Assembly (NCBI GenBank): GCA_963281155.1
Contig: CAUJLY010000006.1
Span: 10,726,001 to 10,790,000, forward strand
From: Rhabditophanes sp. KR3021
Taxonomy: Eukaryota > Nematoda > Chromadorea > Rhabditida > Alloionematidae
Length of the DNA: 64,000 bases
Direction of reading: 5' to 3'
The position numbers and the translations under genes were made by a program. Of the stretch, positions 52,804-63,421 are shown one piece after another (the stretch's first letter is position 1; the number at the start of each line of letters is the position of its first letter). Under the pieces are notes generated by a model. That model ran no database searches, had not been told where the DNA came from, and saw nothing but the letters and a program-made list of their open reading frames with translations.

Positions 52804-52983
52804 ATAAATTTATTACGCATGCAACATGACGATGGAGTTAAAAATAGTATTAATAAACAAGAATTTTTCAAAATTAATTGTTAGCAAATATTTTAACGAA
52901 TTTTACTTGTTCTAGTTTCTCCCACAGTTTCTGACTTTTTCAATGGCAGAATCTTCGGTCCTATCAAAATACATACAAGTAAT

Positions 52984-53304
52984 TTAATTACATGCGGAAT
53001 CAACAGTTTGTTGAAGAATTACCGCAACATCTTCAGCAGCTTTTTTGGCAACAGCAGCAGCGGCTTTAGCAGCTTCATCATTGGCATTTTCAGCAGCAGT
53101 TACAGCCTTTTTGGCATCATCAATGACTGTTTGAGCAACGATAGTGGCAGCTGCTGCGGCCTCCTTAGCTGCTACTTGGGCATTTAATGCAGAGACACAG
53201 GCTGGACTTTGTGCAGTAAGACCAGTTTCTGATCCAGCAGGTTTGGCATTGGCATTATAAGCTAGGAAAGAAGCTACAAGAAGGATAGAGGAAGTGAATT
53301 ACAT
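52984..53304 (-). pseudogene. alanine-rich secreted helical protein with stop at codon 2
   Basis: Reading from ATG 53304: M, stop (TAA 53301..53299), then an intact 104-residue frame to TAA 52984. It starts with a perfect signal peptide (FTSSILLVASFLAYNANA), then one Cys, a long Ala-rich helix of AAKEAAAAAT-, DDAKKAVTAAENAN-, EAAKAAAAVAKKAAEDV-type heptads, and a final Cys near the C-terminus. A lysine codon in place of TAA would give a normal MKF.. start. The composition resembles LEA-like or type I antifreeze-like helices, but identity is unknown. An upstream in-frame ATG (53331) does not avoid the stop. Either a recent nonsense allele or a sequence error. Confidence 0.6.
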
Positions 53305-53691
53305 GCTAGTTAATAAATTGAACTGATACATTTTTATACTATCACATTCTTTTATACTAGCATTTTTGGTCATTAAAACAAAAAATCAGGCTGTTCAACA
53401 ACACTAAACTTTTGATCCTTTTATGATTATTCCGTGATATTTGCAGATAAAAATAATTCTAAGCAAACACAATTGATACTTTGTTCGGGATAATCTTGTG
53501 TTACAAATAATATTATCGTCCAGACCAAATTTATACAAATTAAAGTAGCCTCCCAGTAATAAATAATGCTAGTTAAATATTTATCTTGTAAACATTATGT
53601 ATACTTTAATCAACTTGTTCATCATTATACCACCGTGTTAAAAAAATAGATACTTTGACCTAATATGATGCTCAGACCAATTTTTATTAAA

Positions 53692-54493
53692 CTAGCCGAA
53701 TACGCGGCTTCGCCGGGTTGCGTCTAGACCAGTGTCCTTGCTGGGTATTTTAAATTTTTAAACATATTACTCGTCTATCTATTTAAAGTTTACTTGAAAA
53801 ACATAAAATACAAAAAATTAATTGCAATCTTCGCAATTTCTTGGTGTATTGGATTGCTACCCATATCCTTATCTTTTCCAATTCAATTTTGTTGATTTCA
53901 ATTATTTTCGTAACTCCATCATCAAACATTACATGTTGGCGACTGGTAGTGGAATAATTTCTAAAAATAAAATAAATTGTATCTATTGTTTGCTTAAGAT
54001 TCAACTGACCTTCTTCTATAATAGTCACATTGCTTTCACTATCAACTTCCATCAACTCCTGATCATCTTGGCTATCGTGATCCATACTTTCAAGGACCTC
54101 CCTGTTAGACTGATAATTATTTACCAATGTTTTGATTAAATCATAGTGATTTAAATTAGCATTATGCAATAAAACCAATGGCCAAACTTGACAATGTGCA
54201 GCGTCAAAGGGCAAGTTTATTGAGAACTGATAATTAGTTCTGTGCGAAGGCGAAGGACTGAAAATACCAAATCTGATTTTGTAATTATTTCCAAGTAACG
54301 CAAGATCAAAGTTTGTTCCCCAGCTTCCTTCCTTTTTAATGTAGTCCTTGTGTTGATTTAGACGATCAGCAAATGATATTTCATAATCTTCAATCAATTG
54401 TCTTTCCAACACTTTTCTATCAATAAGGATGCCTATTTGATTTGCAAACTGTACACCATTGAATGGCGTGTGGGCAGTAATCCATTTGTAAGG
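53692..54493 (-). mobile_element. Helitron 3' end with OTU-protease remnant
   Basis: On the minus strand the sequence ends CGGCGAAGCCG (hairpin, 4-bp stem extendable by two pairs across a mismatch), CGTATTCGG, CTAG, then T. This is the classic Helitron 3' terminus: GC hairpin, CTRR, inserted before T. It is one of the few GC-rich spots in the region. The minus-strand OTU-like frame ends 90 bp before it, in the orientation expected of an internal gene. The 5' (TC) end was not found. Confidence 0.6.
53783..54493 (-). pseudogene. OTU-like cysteine protease domain, C-terminal part, of Helitron origin
   Basis: Open from 54493 to TAA 53783 without an ATG. YIKKEGSWGTNFDLALLGN matches the OTU strand/helix block (GxWGxxxELxALA) and LLHNANLNHYDLI carries the catalytic histidine of the HYD motif. 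The N-terminal DGxCxF with the catalytic Asp and Cys is missing, so no protease activity is expected. OTU domains accompany some Helitron/Helentron proteins. An acidic segment and about 70 unassigned residues follow. Confidence 0.5.
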
Positions 54494-55571
54494 TTATATT
54501 TATACATTCACACATACTTAGTATAAATATTTTGTTGCTTTTAAATGTTTTTTCATCTATTTGTCGTTTACTGATAAATTAACGCTAGATATAAAACGCA
54601 CTTTGGCACTCTTTTTATGCTTAAAACATTAGAAGTTGGCAATAATAATTTCTTTTGCATACATAAAGTGAAAAATATTTTATTATGTAAAAAAATTTGA
54701 TCAGTATCTCCCTTTCAGTCTATCAAATGAGGCTCGGAAAAAGAGTCATATTATACTTTTTATGTTTATTTTAATGCGTTAAAGTTTGAGAAGATTTGAC
54801 TTGTAAATTTCTATTAATTTGTAAAAAATCATTATTTTAGCAGGCACATTTTTAATCAACCTCGTAAATTTGAACAAATCAAAAACAAAAAAATGGGTCT
54901 TTCTAAATTGTTTTCTCTTTCGAATGTGTCTAAAAAAAATTTGATGGGACTATAAAAAAGTTAACATTTTATGCTTAGATTTATTTATAATAAATTAGGT
55001 TTTGTTGGAAGCCATGATTTCGTTACCAAATTAGTACAATTTATGAATAAAATTGAAAAATATTATAGTTTATGATCTTAATTTGTAGCATCTAATTTTT
55101 ATCAAATTAAATAGGCTGATAATGACATCAGATATAATTATTTGGAACAAAATCGAATTATTTTTTGTAGACTTATCGTTCTCAGAACTAATTTTAGCAC
55201 AGCAGTTACACTTTTTCGTTCTATATAATTCTATAAAGTAATTGTTAAATTAAAAAGAACGAAAACTTTATCATATTTGATAGCAGCAGACAAAAATAAT
55301 AAGATCATATCAATGAAAACACTTTATCATTTATCATGATTAAAAAAGCTGTCTATTTAAAGGTAAAAAAACATTATTATCAAGTTGTAAAGATGGGTAC
55401 AACGGTTATTGTCTTGTATAAGAAGAGATTGAATTAAATGAAGCATAAATAGCCAAGTTGTAAACATCACTTGTGGTAAACTATTTTATGAATGACGGTG
55501 TACAACAATTCATTGTTTATTATTAATAGTTTCTAATTGCAATTAAGTATAGCTTTAGGTACTATCTAAAT
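54494..55571. other. intergenic, 1.1 kb
   Basis: AT-rich; promoter side of the P450 gene. May hold the unfound 5' part of the Helitron remnant. Confidence 0.35.
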
Positions 55572-57362
55572 ATGACTGTCTTGTTAATTATTGCATTCAT
55601 AACAATTTTCTGCTTTTATTCATTTTATTGGAAAAGAAAAAATTTGCCGGATGGTCCCATTCCGTTGCCTTTTATAGGTTCCTTTCATACGATTGTTATG
55701 AATTCTCCTGGATATGATGCTTTCTTAAATTGGAAGAAACAATTTGGCCCAATTTTTACTTTTTGGCAGGGGAGTGAACCTGTTGTGGTTTTTTGGTAAG
55801 TAATAAAAATGCTTATTTTTAAGTATCAAATTTTTAGTGATTATGAATCTATCAATGAAGCCTTTGTAAAGCAAGCAGACAAATTTTCAAATCGTGAAAT
55901 GTACAAAGATTTTTTGGCTGATTTGAGGAATGGATTTAGTGGAATACTTTATGGTAAAGATAATAAATGGCTGAAAACAAGAAGATTTACATTACACAGG
56001 CAAGTAAATATTTATTTCAATCAGTTATGATAATTATAAGTTTTCAGCTTGAGAAATTTAGGTCTTGGTAAAAATCTTTTAGAAGAAAAAGTAATAAATG
56101 AGACAGTTCGTTTGATTGAAAGTATTAAGAAAGATTCCGAAAGTGGAGTTGTTGATATTAGGAAACATGTTGATATGTGCATAGGGTCAGTAATCAATGG
56201 ACTCTTGTTTGGATATAGTTTTGAAGGAGATAAAATTGAAGAATTTGAATATGTTAAAGAATTGTTGGATAAACAATCGAAACTAATATTTTCACCTCTT
56301 TCAATGATTATTATGCCTTATTATAAGTATGTCAAAAACCTTCCTTTTTTTAAAAACCATGTTACTGAAATTATGTCTACTCAGAATGTGATAAACAACT
56401 TTTTCAAGAAGCAAATCAAAGAACACCTTGCTGTACATGATCCTGATTCATTCCAAGAGCCATTAGACTTTGTTGGAGCCTTTTTAAAAGAAATGAGCAA
56501 AGAAGAGAGAGAAAATATTGTTAATAGGGATTTTACTGATATTGAGCTTTTGTCAACTATTTCAGATTTATGGGCTGCGTAGGTTTAATATTTAAGTATT
56601 TATAACTCTTTCTAGTGGATTAGAAACTACGATAAATAGCTCACTGTTTGGTATTTTGTATTTGATTCACAACCCTCAAGTCCAAGAAAAACTTCAAGCT
56701 GAATTAGATCAAGTAGTCGGTTCTTCTCGTATAATAACAACATCGGACAAGAACCAACTTATTTATGTGCAGGCTGTTGTTAATGTAAGCAAAGACAAGA
56801 AAATTAATCACTATATATTTGAACATCTTTTTAGGAAATTCAACGTACAAGGTAAAATTAACAAATCAAATAGATATTTCGATTTGAACCCATTATTAAA
56901 ATAATATTTATATTTTTTTAGCAATTTGGTTCCTATGAATTTTACTCGTTTATGTAATGAAGACACCGTAGTCATGGGTCATAAAATAACAAAGGGTACT
57001 CAAGTCCTTCCTCAAATAAGTTGCCTTCTTTACGACGAAAATGTGTTCCCAAATGCAAGAGAATTTATCCCTGAGAGATGGATTGATGAAAATAATCAAA
57101 TTCGGAAATTGAATGAATTTATGCCATTTAGTGTTGGTCCAAGAAAATGCATAGGTTGGTTGTGGCATTGAGTATTTATAAATAATAATTATTTTTAGGA
57201 GAATCCCTTGCGAAGATGGAATTGTTTATCGTGTTTGCCAATTTGCTCAATAACTTTACGATAATTTCTTCAGATCCCAACAAACTTCCAAACCTCAAAC
57301 AAAATATGGCTATTAGCGTAACTCCTGACCATTTTACAATCAAAATCGTTAATCGCTATTAA
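55572..57362 (+). CDS. cytochrome P450 (CYP2 clan, nematode CYP33-like)
   Basis: Exons 55572..55795, 55838..55999, 56048..56578, 56616..56784, 56835..56851, 56922..57154 and 57199..57362 join in phase to exactly 499 aa, the usual microsomal P450 length. N-terminal membrane anchor, then the proline hinge [18 protein letters not shown] (C-helix), A306-G-L-E-T-T (oxygen-binding I-helix), E363-I-Q-R366 (ExxR), FIPERW, and the haem loop [18 protein letters not shown] with Cys444. It is a haem monooxygenase of the endoplasmic reticulum for xenobiotic or lipid oxidation. Intron 2 has a GC-AG donor (CAG|GCAAGT) and exon 5 is only 17 nt, coding the ExxR glutamate-to-arginine stretch. No defects seen. 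Confidence 0.95.
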
Positions 57363-58080
57363 AACTAAGAAATAGTAAATATAGTCGTCAACACAACAAC
57401 AATTTACAAATACTAATCTAATTATAATTTTGGCTCTAAACTTATGAATGTTTTATTTAATCTTTATATTGCACTTAAAATAAAAACACATTTCTAAAAT
57501 ATATAATTTCATATATTTAACAGATCAAATAAAGTTAATTTCTTCAAAATAGGATAAAGAAAATTTCAACGATTTTTGTAAACATTGTAATTCTTATAAA
57601 ACAAAGGCAAATAAAGTGTTTGAATAAACAAATTAGAAAATATTACTTTCAAACTAACGTATTTCTTGGACATTCTTTAATGTACGTCTATATTACTTTT
57701 AAATGTTGAATCGCTTTATTTCCAATTGAATGAAAACAAAAAAATATACTTACTTTCTAAGCAAAAATATAGTTATAAGAATAGATTTTAATATATTGTC
57801 TCCGTTTGTCAAAACAAATTTCAATACTTGGAACAAACATCGTTAATTATAGCATTCACACAAGGAATTATTAGTGATATTTCCATAAACTTTTTTGAAA
57901 CTTCCCATGAATGAGCTTGTTCTGAAAGCGTGAGACACATATTTTCAATTAAGTAATGTAAGATGGTGGAAATATTTGTCTCACAAATGAAAACATGATA
58001 GCTAATAGCAATTATGGCATGCATCGAAAGTAATATGGGATAAACTTTTGATTTTAAAAAACATAATTTAATCTAAAAAA
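57363..58080. other. intergenic with a possible small minus-strand gene
   Basis: AT-rich spacer; see the entry at 57821. Confidence 0.35.
57821..58024 (-). CDS. possible 67-aa secreted peptide with four cysteines
   Basis: A single ATG-initiated frame: hydrophobic start (MHAIIAISYHVFIC), then three more cysteines at MCLTLS, IIPCVN and DVCSKY near the end. The spacing is loosely saposin-like. There is no homologue to compare in the window and the frame could be chance. Confidence 0.22.
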   Translation of the reverse strand: MHAIIAISYHVFICETNISTILHYLIENMCLTLSEQAHSWEVSKKFMEISLIIPCVNAIINDVCSKY

Positions 58081-59124
58081 ATGTACGACAATAATTTGTT
58101 TAACTTCCTATTTAAAAACTTTTCTTATGATTGCTCAATGTTTAATGCAACGACTCTACGTGGTCATGATACAACAAAGATAGTCATTGGTTTTTGGTAT
58201 ATTATTTTAGCATCATTTTTCCTGATAATATATTTTCCTTTTGTAATAGCGATGTTTCAACTTTTTAAAAAACATAGTATTTATAAGTTGCTCCTTGCAA
58301 TTGGAATAGGCGACATTATAAACTTAGTGATTGCTGGAATAGCTTCAGGATATTTTATGATTGAAGGTAATATGTATTGCTCTCATCCAACACTAATCTT
58401 CATTCTTGGAGCATTTGCTTTTTCACTGTGGGTTTTTAATGATGTTCTCACACTAGTTCTGGCAATTAGCAGATCATTTTATATGTTATCTCCAACCATG
58501 GCAGAAGATCTGTTTGGTGGAAACAAAACCTATTTATGGTTAATACCCCCAACAATAATTTGGCTTTGGACATTTTTATTTACACCCCCAGTTATTTTTT
58601 CCACAATTTTAACTAGTTGGGTTTTCCAACCATATGCAGGGTTCGCAGAAGCAGAAAAACATGATATTATAAATATTTATCATACCATTAATAACTACTT
58701 TGTTTGTGCATCTCAAATTTCATTATATTCTCTTGTAATTATTATAAATCTGTATTTAAGCAAAAGTAGACTTATTCAAGTAAATGGCAAAAATGCTAAA
58801 TTAACTGGAATCGGTCTTTTTTTCCAGTCTGCTTCCATTTGCGCAATTACAGTAACGACAGCTGTATTATATGTCATAGGGGAATCTGTTCCAGTTCCAG
58901 ATTGGTTTATTACAACTGCTCACACGTTTTGGATATTAACCCATGGTTTCCCAGGTACTAAAAACGGGCATTCTTTAATAATATGGTATTTATTTTCAGG
59001 AATTATTTTTTTGATTGCCAACAAAACTTTAAAAAATACAATCAAAAGTTGGCGTATAAACAAAAGTTCGAATGCTACAATAACAATGGTTCAACCGCTT
59101 AAATCAAATACTACAAGACAATGA
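58081..59124 (+). CDS. srt-class chemoreceptor, intact
   Basis: Exons 58081..58954 and 59000..59124 (phase 1, donor CCAG|GTACTA, acceptor TTTTCAG) give 332 aa. The 45-nt intron is a multiple of three without stops, so the uninterrupted frame is misleading. Removing it joins HTFWILTHGFPG to IIFLIANKTLKN, matching the TM7 pattern of its relative at 62.4 kb. It has seven TM segments, one sequon near the N-terminus, LVLAISRSFYMLSP after TM3 (a variant of the srt NR motif) and NKT.KN in the tail. Presumed sensory GPCR. Confidence 0.85.
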   Translation: MYDNNLFNFLFKNFSYDCSMFNATTLRGHDTTKIVIGFWYIILASFFLIIYFPFVIAMFQLFKKHSIYKLLLAIGIGDIINLVIAGIASGYFMIEGNMYCSHPTLIFILGAFAFSLWVFNDVLTLVLAISRSFYMLSPTMAEDLFGGNKTYLWLIPPTIIWLWTFLFTPPVIFSTILTSWVFQPYAGFAEAEKHDIINIYHTINNYFVCASQISLYSLVIIINLYLSKSRLIQVNGKNAKLTGIGLFFQSASICAITVTTAVLYVIGESVPVPDWFITTAHTFWILTHGFPGTKNGHSLIIWYLFSGIIFLIANKTLKNTIKSWRINKSSNATITMVQPLKSNTTRQ

Positions 59125-60529
59125 ATTTATAATTACACATGCTAATTTGGGAATGAATTAAATGTATTCGTACAAAAATATTATTTTTATTAAAATTTAG
59201 TAACTAGCAATTTTTATATAACATCATTTTCTAATAAAATGTAGCAACTTTTAAATAACAATTTTTATTAGCTAAGGATAAATGAACAATTTAATTTTGA
59301 TAGGTTTATTTTGGAATCCAATGAAGTTAAAAAACTTATTTCTTGCATCATTTAAGATAATGTATAAGAAGCTAAAATTCCTATCACTATTGCTACAGCT
59401 ATATAAAAATTGGAGCAAATATTCATAAACAACATACAAAAATTGCAACGGAAAATATTGCTAAGTTTGATTCTCTTTTTAATGTCTGATTTTCATTAGT
59501 AATACTTATAGACATCTTTTTGTTTTTTTATAGTAAATAATACGAAAATCTCATGATGATTACAGTGCGTGAGTGAATTATTATGATAATATTCCATGTA
59601 ACATGGGTATAATTTGTATTCATGTATTCTATAAATCTTGTTTTAAAAATTAAAATTTACTTAAATGTTCCTAGTTTATTTCCAAGAAGTTCCACAAAGG
59701 AGTAATTATTAAAAATGGGCATGTTTTATCATTTATTGCAAAACCAATTCAGTATGCAACATTCCACAAAGAACAAATCTAAAATAAAATTCTTTTGAAA
59801 GCTTGGATGTTTCAATAGAAGCATTTTAAGATAAAAGAATAACTTAAATTATCATTGTGAAAGAGCCAAATGCCTCATTAATACATATTTGATTAAAAAT
59901 GTTCTTCACTTACATATAAAGAACTGGTCATAAAAGTTACTGAACAGATTAGAGAAGATGTATGAGTAATGATGTTTGAAATTTTGACAAAATGACGCCA
60001 CTAGTCGATTTCTTATATTTAAAGAAGAAAAATAGAGTTAAAAAGATAATGGTTTAATGTATTATGATAATTGCACAATTTATTTTCAACATTCCTACCA
60101 TTTTTGTTTGCAAAAATTGTGTTATGTATTATATAAATAAACTTCCACAATCTAATTAATTAAGTAGCAAAAATTAAAAGCAGTTTATAAGCAAATAATA
60201 TTAAATAAACACGTCATCTACATATCACATTAATTCACTAATTTTCTTAAAAAATACAAGAGTTCATGTTGGTTAATCATATAAAAATAAGTTATCTTCT
60301 TCCTAAAGAAATACTTACAGCAATTGTTTGCGTGATGTTATCATTTTTTTGCAAAACAATGGTCAAACATGTAAATGTGCCTATTTACACCATTTACAAG
60401 TACACAAAAATTTAAAATATTTCTGCAAAGAACCAAAAAACTTCCAAACACACCTTTTAGGAAGACTATTTAAAAGAAACCATTGTTGATTATTGCATAT
60501 CATTTATAAAAAACAAATAGTTTGCAAAA
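59125..60529. other. intergenic, 1.4 kb
   Basis: AT-rich with no supported gene or repeat. Confidence 0.4.
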
Positions 60530-61095
60530 ATGAAGATCCAATTAGTAAGTTATGATATCATTTTATTAAAATTTATTTGCAGTGCATAATTGCTATGTTT
60601 ATTGGTTTTTTGATGGCACAACAATACAAAATTCTTTATCCACAGGTAGTTAAATGTGCAGCTAATAGAACTTATACAAATTGCGGGGGTTGTGAGGATA
60701 AATGTTCAGATAAAGAACCGATGAGTTGTAGAAGTAACTGCCGACTATCTGGATGTTATTGTACTGGCCTTGATTTCGCAGTTGATGATAGAGGATATTG
60801 TATTCAAAAAAAAGATTGTCCTATTAAAATTGAAAAATGCTTACACAATTATGTTTATATGCAGTGCGGACCAAAATGTGCCAATGTTTGTGGAAAAAAG
60901 ACCTTTTGGTGTGATCCGAATTGTGGGAGACCAGGGTGTTATTGTACTGGAAAATATTCATTGGTCCATGAAAAAGGAAGAAAATGTGTATTGACAACAT
61001 CTTGCTCTGACGTAAAAACTAAAGAAATCCCTGATTTTCCGTTAAATGAACTCATGACAACAAATAAGAAAAGAGTGGTAAGAAATACAATTTAA
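60530..61095 (+). CDS. secreted two-domain TIL (trypsin-inhibitor-like) protein
   Basis: Exons 60530..60544 (only ATG plus four codons, donor GTAAGT) and 60583..61095 (acceptor TTTGCAG), phase 0, 175 aa. The signal peptide is split by the intron (MKIQL then CIIAMFIGFLMAQQ). Two TIL units follow, each with the full ten cysteines: KCAANRTYTNCGGC..CYCTG..KKDC and KCLHNYVYMQCGPKC..CYCTG..TTSC. TIL proteins of nematodes inhibit serine proteases (trypsin, elastase, chymotrypsin). The first unit has NGxT-type sequon potential (NRT). A basic tail follows the second unit. Target protease cannot be told from the sequence. Confidence 0.9.
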
Positions 61096-61389
61096 GAACA
61101 TCAAGTCTAAAATTTATAAGTAAAAATAAGTAAATATTTGTTTATTTATTCATAATTATTTTGTTAATAAACGATCATAAATTAAATTTCTTAATTACTT
61201 CCTTATACTTTATTATTGCAATGTTCTAATGAAACTGAACAATGATTTGTTATTAACAATAAGTAATAGCTACGCATTGAAAGCAAACATTAACTAACAT
61301 CAATCATTTGAACTGCGTTTTATATCACCAACAAAATTAACTTTTGTCTTTCATTTATAAATATCTTTATTCTCGTCATTTGGTTATAT

Positions 61390-61941
61390 TTGATAGGTAA
61401 ATGTACTGTTTATTTGAGTGTCGATGACTTCATTGATAAAAATAATATTTTTGGGTATACAAAGTCAGAAGAGCATAAGAGGTTTTTAAACCTCCAAAAT
61501 CCTTCAGGTATGCCTCCATATAAGTTAAAATTAAAAGTAGGATGCATAGTAATGTTGCTTAAAAACTTGTGTACATCTTTTGGTTTGTGCAATGGAACTC
61601 TTCTTCAAGTAACTCAATTAGGTGAAGAAGTGTTGGTATGTAGACATGTAAATGGTAGTCGTAAAAATCAGACTGTTTCAAGAACAGCTGAAGATGATTC
61701 AACTTTAATTCACTTTGAAAGAGTGCAATTTCCCATTGCTCTTGTTTATGCAATGACAATTCATAAGCCGCAAGGTGGAACTTTCGATAGAGTAGGTTTA
61801 GATTTGAGTGAGGATGTTTTTGCACATGGCATGTTGTATGTAGGATTGTCTAGATGTACTTCAGCTGATGGTTTATTTATAAAATTAAAAAATGTAGAAC
61901 CGTCAGTAAAATTTAGAAGTTGCAACACGTTTGAATTATAA
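61390..61941 (+). pseudogene. Helitron RepHel helicase, C-terminal fragment
   Basis: No ATG; open to TAA 61941. NPSGMPPYKLKLKVGCIVML, then FGLCNGTLLQVTQLG, then FPIALVYAMTIHKPQGGTFD and LYVGLSRCTSADGLFI are motifs IV-VI of the Pif1-like helicase of Helitrons (LCNGT; TI-KxQGxT; VxLSR). The first 80 percent of RepHel and the Rep nuclease are missing and no 3' hairpin/CTRR is found just after it. The IHKPQG motif has Pro in place of the usual Ser/Ala. Confidence 0.8.
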
Positions 61942-62023
61942 AACTAAAAACATAGTTTACAAAGCTCTTCTTCAATAATTTTTTAGTTTCTTTTCCCTCA
62001 TTTTTAGTATAGAATAGTTTATT

Positions 62024-62189
62024 TTAGTTTGGTCCAAAGGTTTTTATTATTAATTTGGGGAATAGGACGTGCTGAATCAGATCCGGCAAGATTGAGTCGA
62101 AAACTTTGGAGAGGTCAAAATCTGTTAGGAAAGCCTTGATGGAAGCAAGAGAAGAGTTGGCAGCAAAAGATTTATCACCTCGTAACTGT
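62024..62189 (-). pseudogene. probable LINE reverse-transcriptase fragment
   Basis: A 55-codon open stretch reads ..DKSFAANSSLASIK, AFLTDFDLSKVFDSILPDLI, a form of RT motif A (LxDxxKAFDxV) with the catalytic Asp present and Ala replaced by Val. GC is higher than in the flanks. It is not extended on either side. Confidence 0.4.
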
Positions 62190-62350
62190 TAATTTTATAT
62201 TATAATAATGACTTTCCTTTTGGTTTTGTTTATATTTATATATTTTTTCCAAATAAATAGAAAGTAAGGAAATTTAAAAAATAAAGCTTACACAGACGCA
62301 TTCCGAGCCTGGTAAATAAAACTATCATGAATTTCCTTTATTACTTAAAA

Positions 62351-63421
62351 TTATGTACGTTTATAAATATTATTCTGAGCTGCGATTTTAATGGTGTTTC
62401 CCTTTGGTAAACCAGCTTTGGAATAAAAATACTTTTTTAAACGGTTAGGAAATAAATCCTGGTAAATATGAGTACGAATTGTTTTATTGCAAAAAGCTAA
62501 TGAAAACGAACTACACCCGTGACTAAGAATCCAAGCAATTTGAGAGGCTATAATTACAGTTTTATTGACAATTATCCAATTCGTGACCATGTATAATCCC
62601 GCACAAGACATCGATGCACTTAAATTTATTATTAAAGCAAGTTATTTTTTAACTTACCTGCAAATAAATGTCGTTTGTATTAACAAACTTTTTTGAGAAC
62701 TTGATAGCTTAAATTTGTTCTTGCATGTTTTTAATTTGCAGAACAAAGTTCCTATAAATATTGTATACATTGTTGATAAGCCAACAACAATTATAATATT
62801 ATGCACAACTTCTCCCCAATTCATATATTCGACATCTTTACTAAATTCCTTAACTGTTATCAGATAATACGGAGTATAAAACCAAGCTCCGCCCCTGGAC
62901 GAGTAAAATAAACCAGGAGCAAAGAAACTCATTTTTACTCCGTACAAAATTGAAGCGACAATCCAGAGCAAGGTTTTTTTACCCGCAAACAGAAGTTCCC
63001 AGACTTTGGGAAGGCAAATGTCAAGACACCGATTGAAGGCCAATACCAAGCACACAAAACATGATATGTTCCATCCACACATGCCTATAGTTCCTGAGTA
63101 CAGAATAAATGTCGGGGATGAACAGTACACTTGCCCATCAATGGTAAGCCATCCTGTAATCAGGGAACATGGAATTAATGCCAACACATCGACAAAGGTT
63201 AAAAAAAGTATTAACTTATAGCACGAATTCTCCAATAGATCTTTTCGCATCAAAATTATTATAACTGGGATGTACAAAAGGATACATACGAGTCCTATCA
63301 AAATATAAGCAATCCCCAAAAATAAGTTAGGATTTCCATAAGCTTTCCATTCTGCTTGAGTGAGAAAGTCGCATGGGTAGTTTTTTTGGATGAATTTAGG
63401 GTCAAGTACTAGTTGAACCAT
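62351..63421 (-). CDS. srt-class chemoreceptor, intact
   Basis: Exons 63421..62658 and 62618..62351 (donor AG|GTAAGT, acceptor TTTAAG, phase 2) give 343 aa. The N-terminal PCDFLTQAEWKAYGNPN, LGIAYILIG matches the receptor at 48 kb (LTxxEWxxxGxPN). Seven TM segments, LVLAFNRCLDICLP after TM3, and WILSHGCSSFSLAFCNKTIR at TM7 are typical of srt. Likely a sensory GPCR; intact. Confidence 0.88.
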
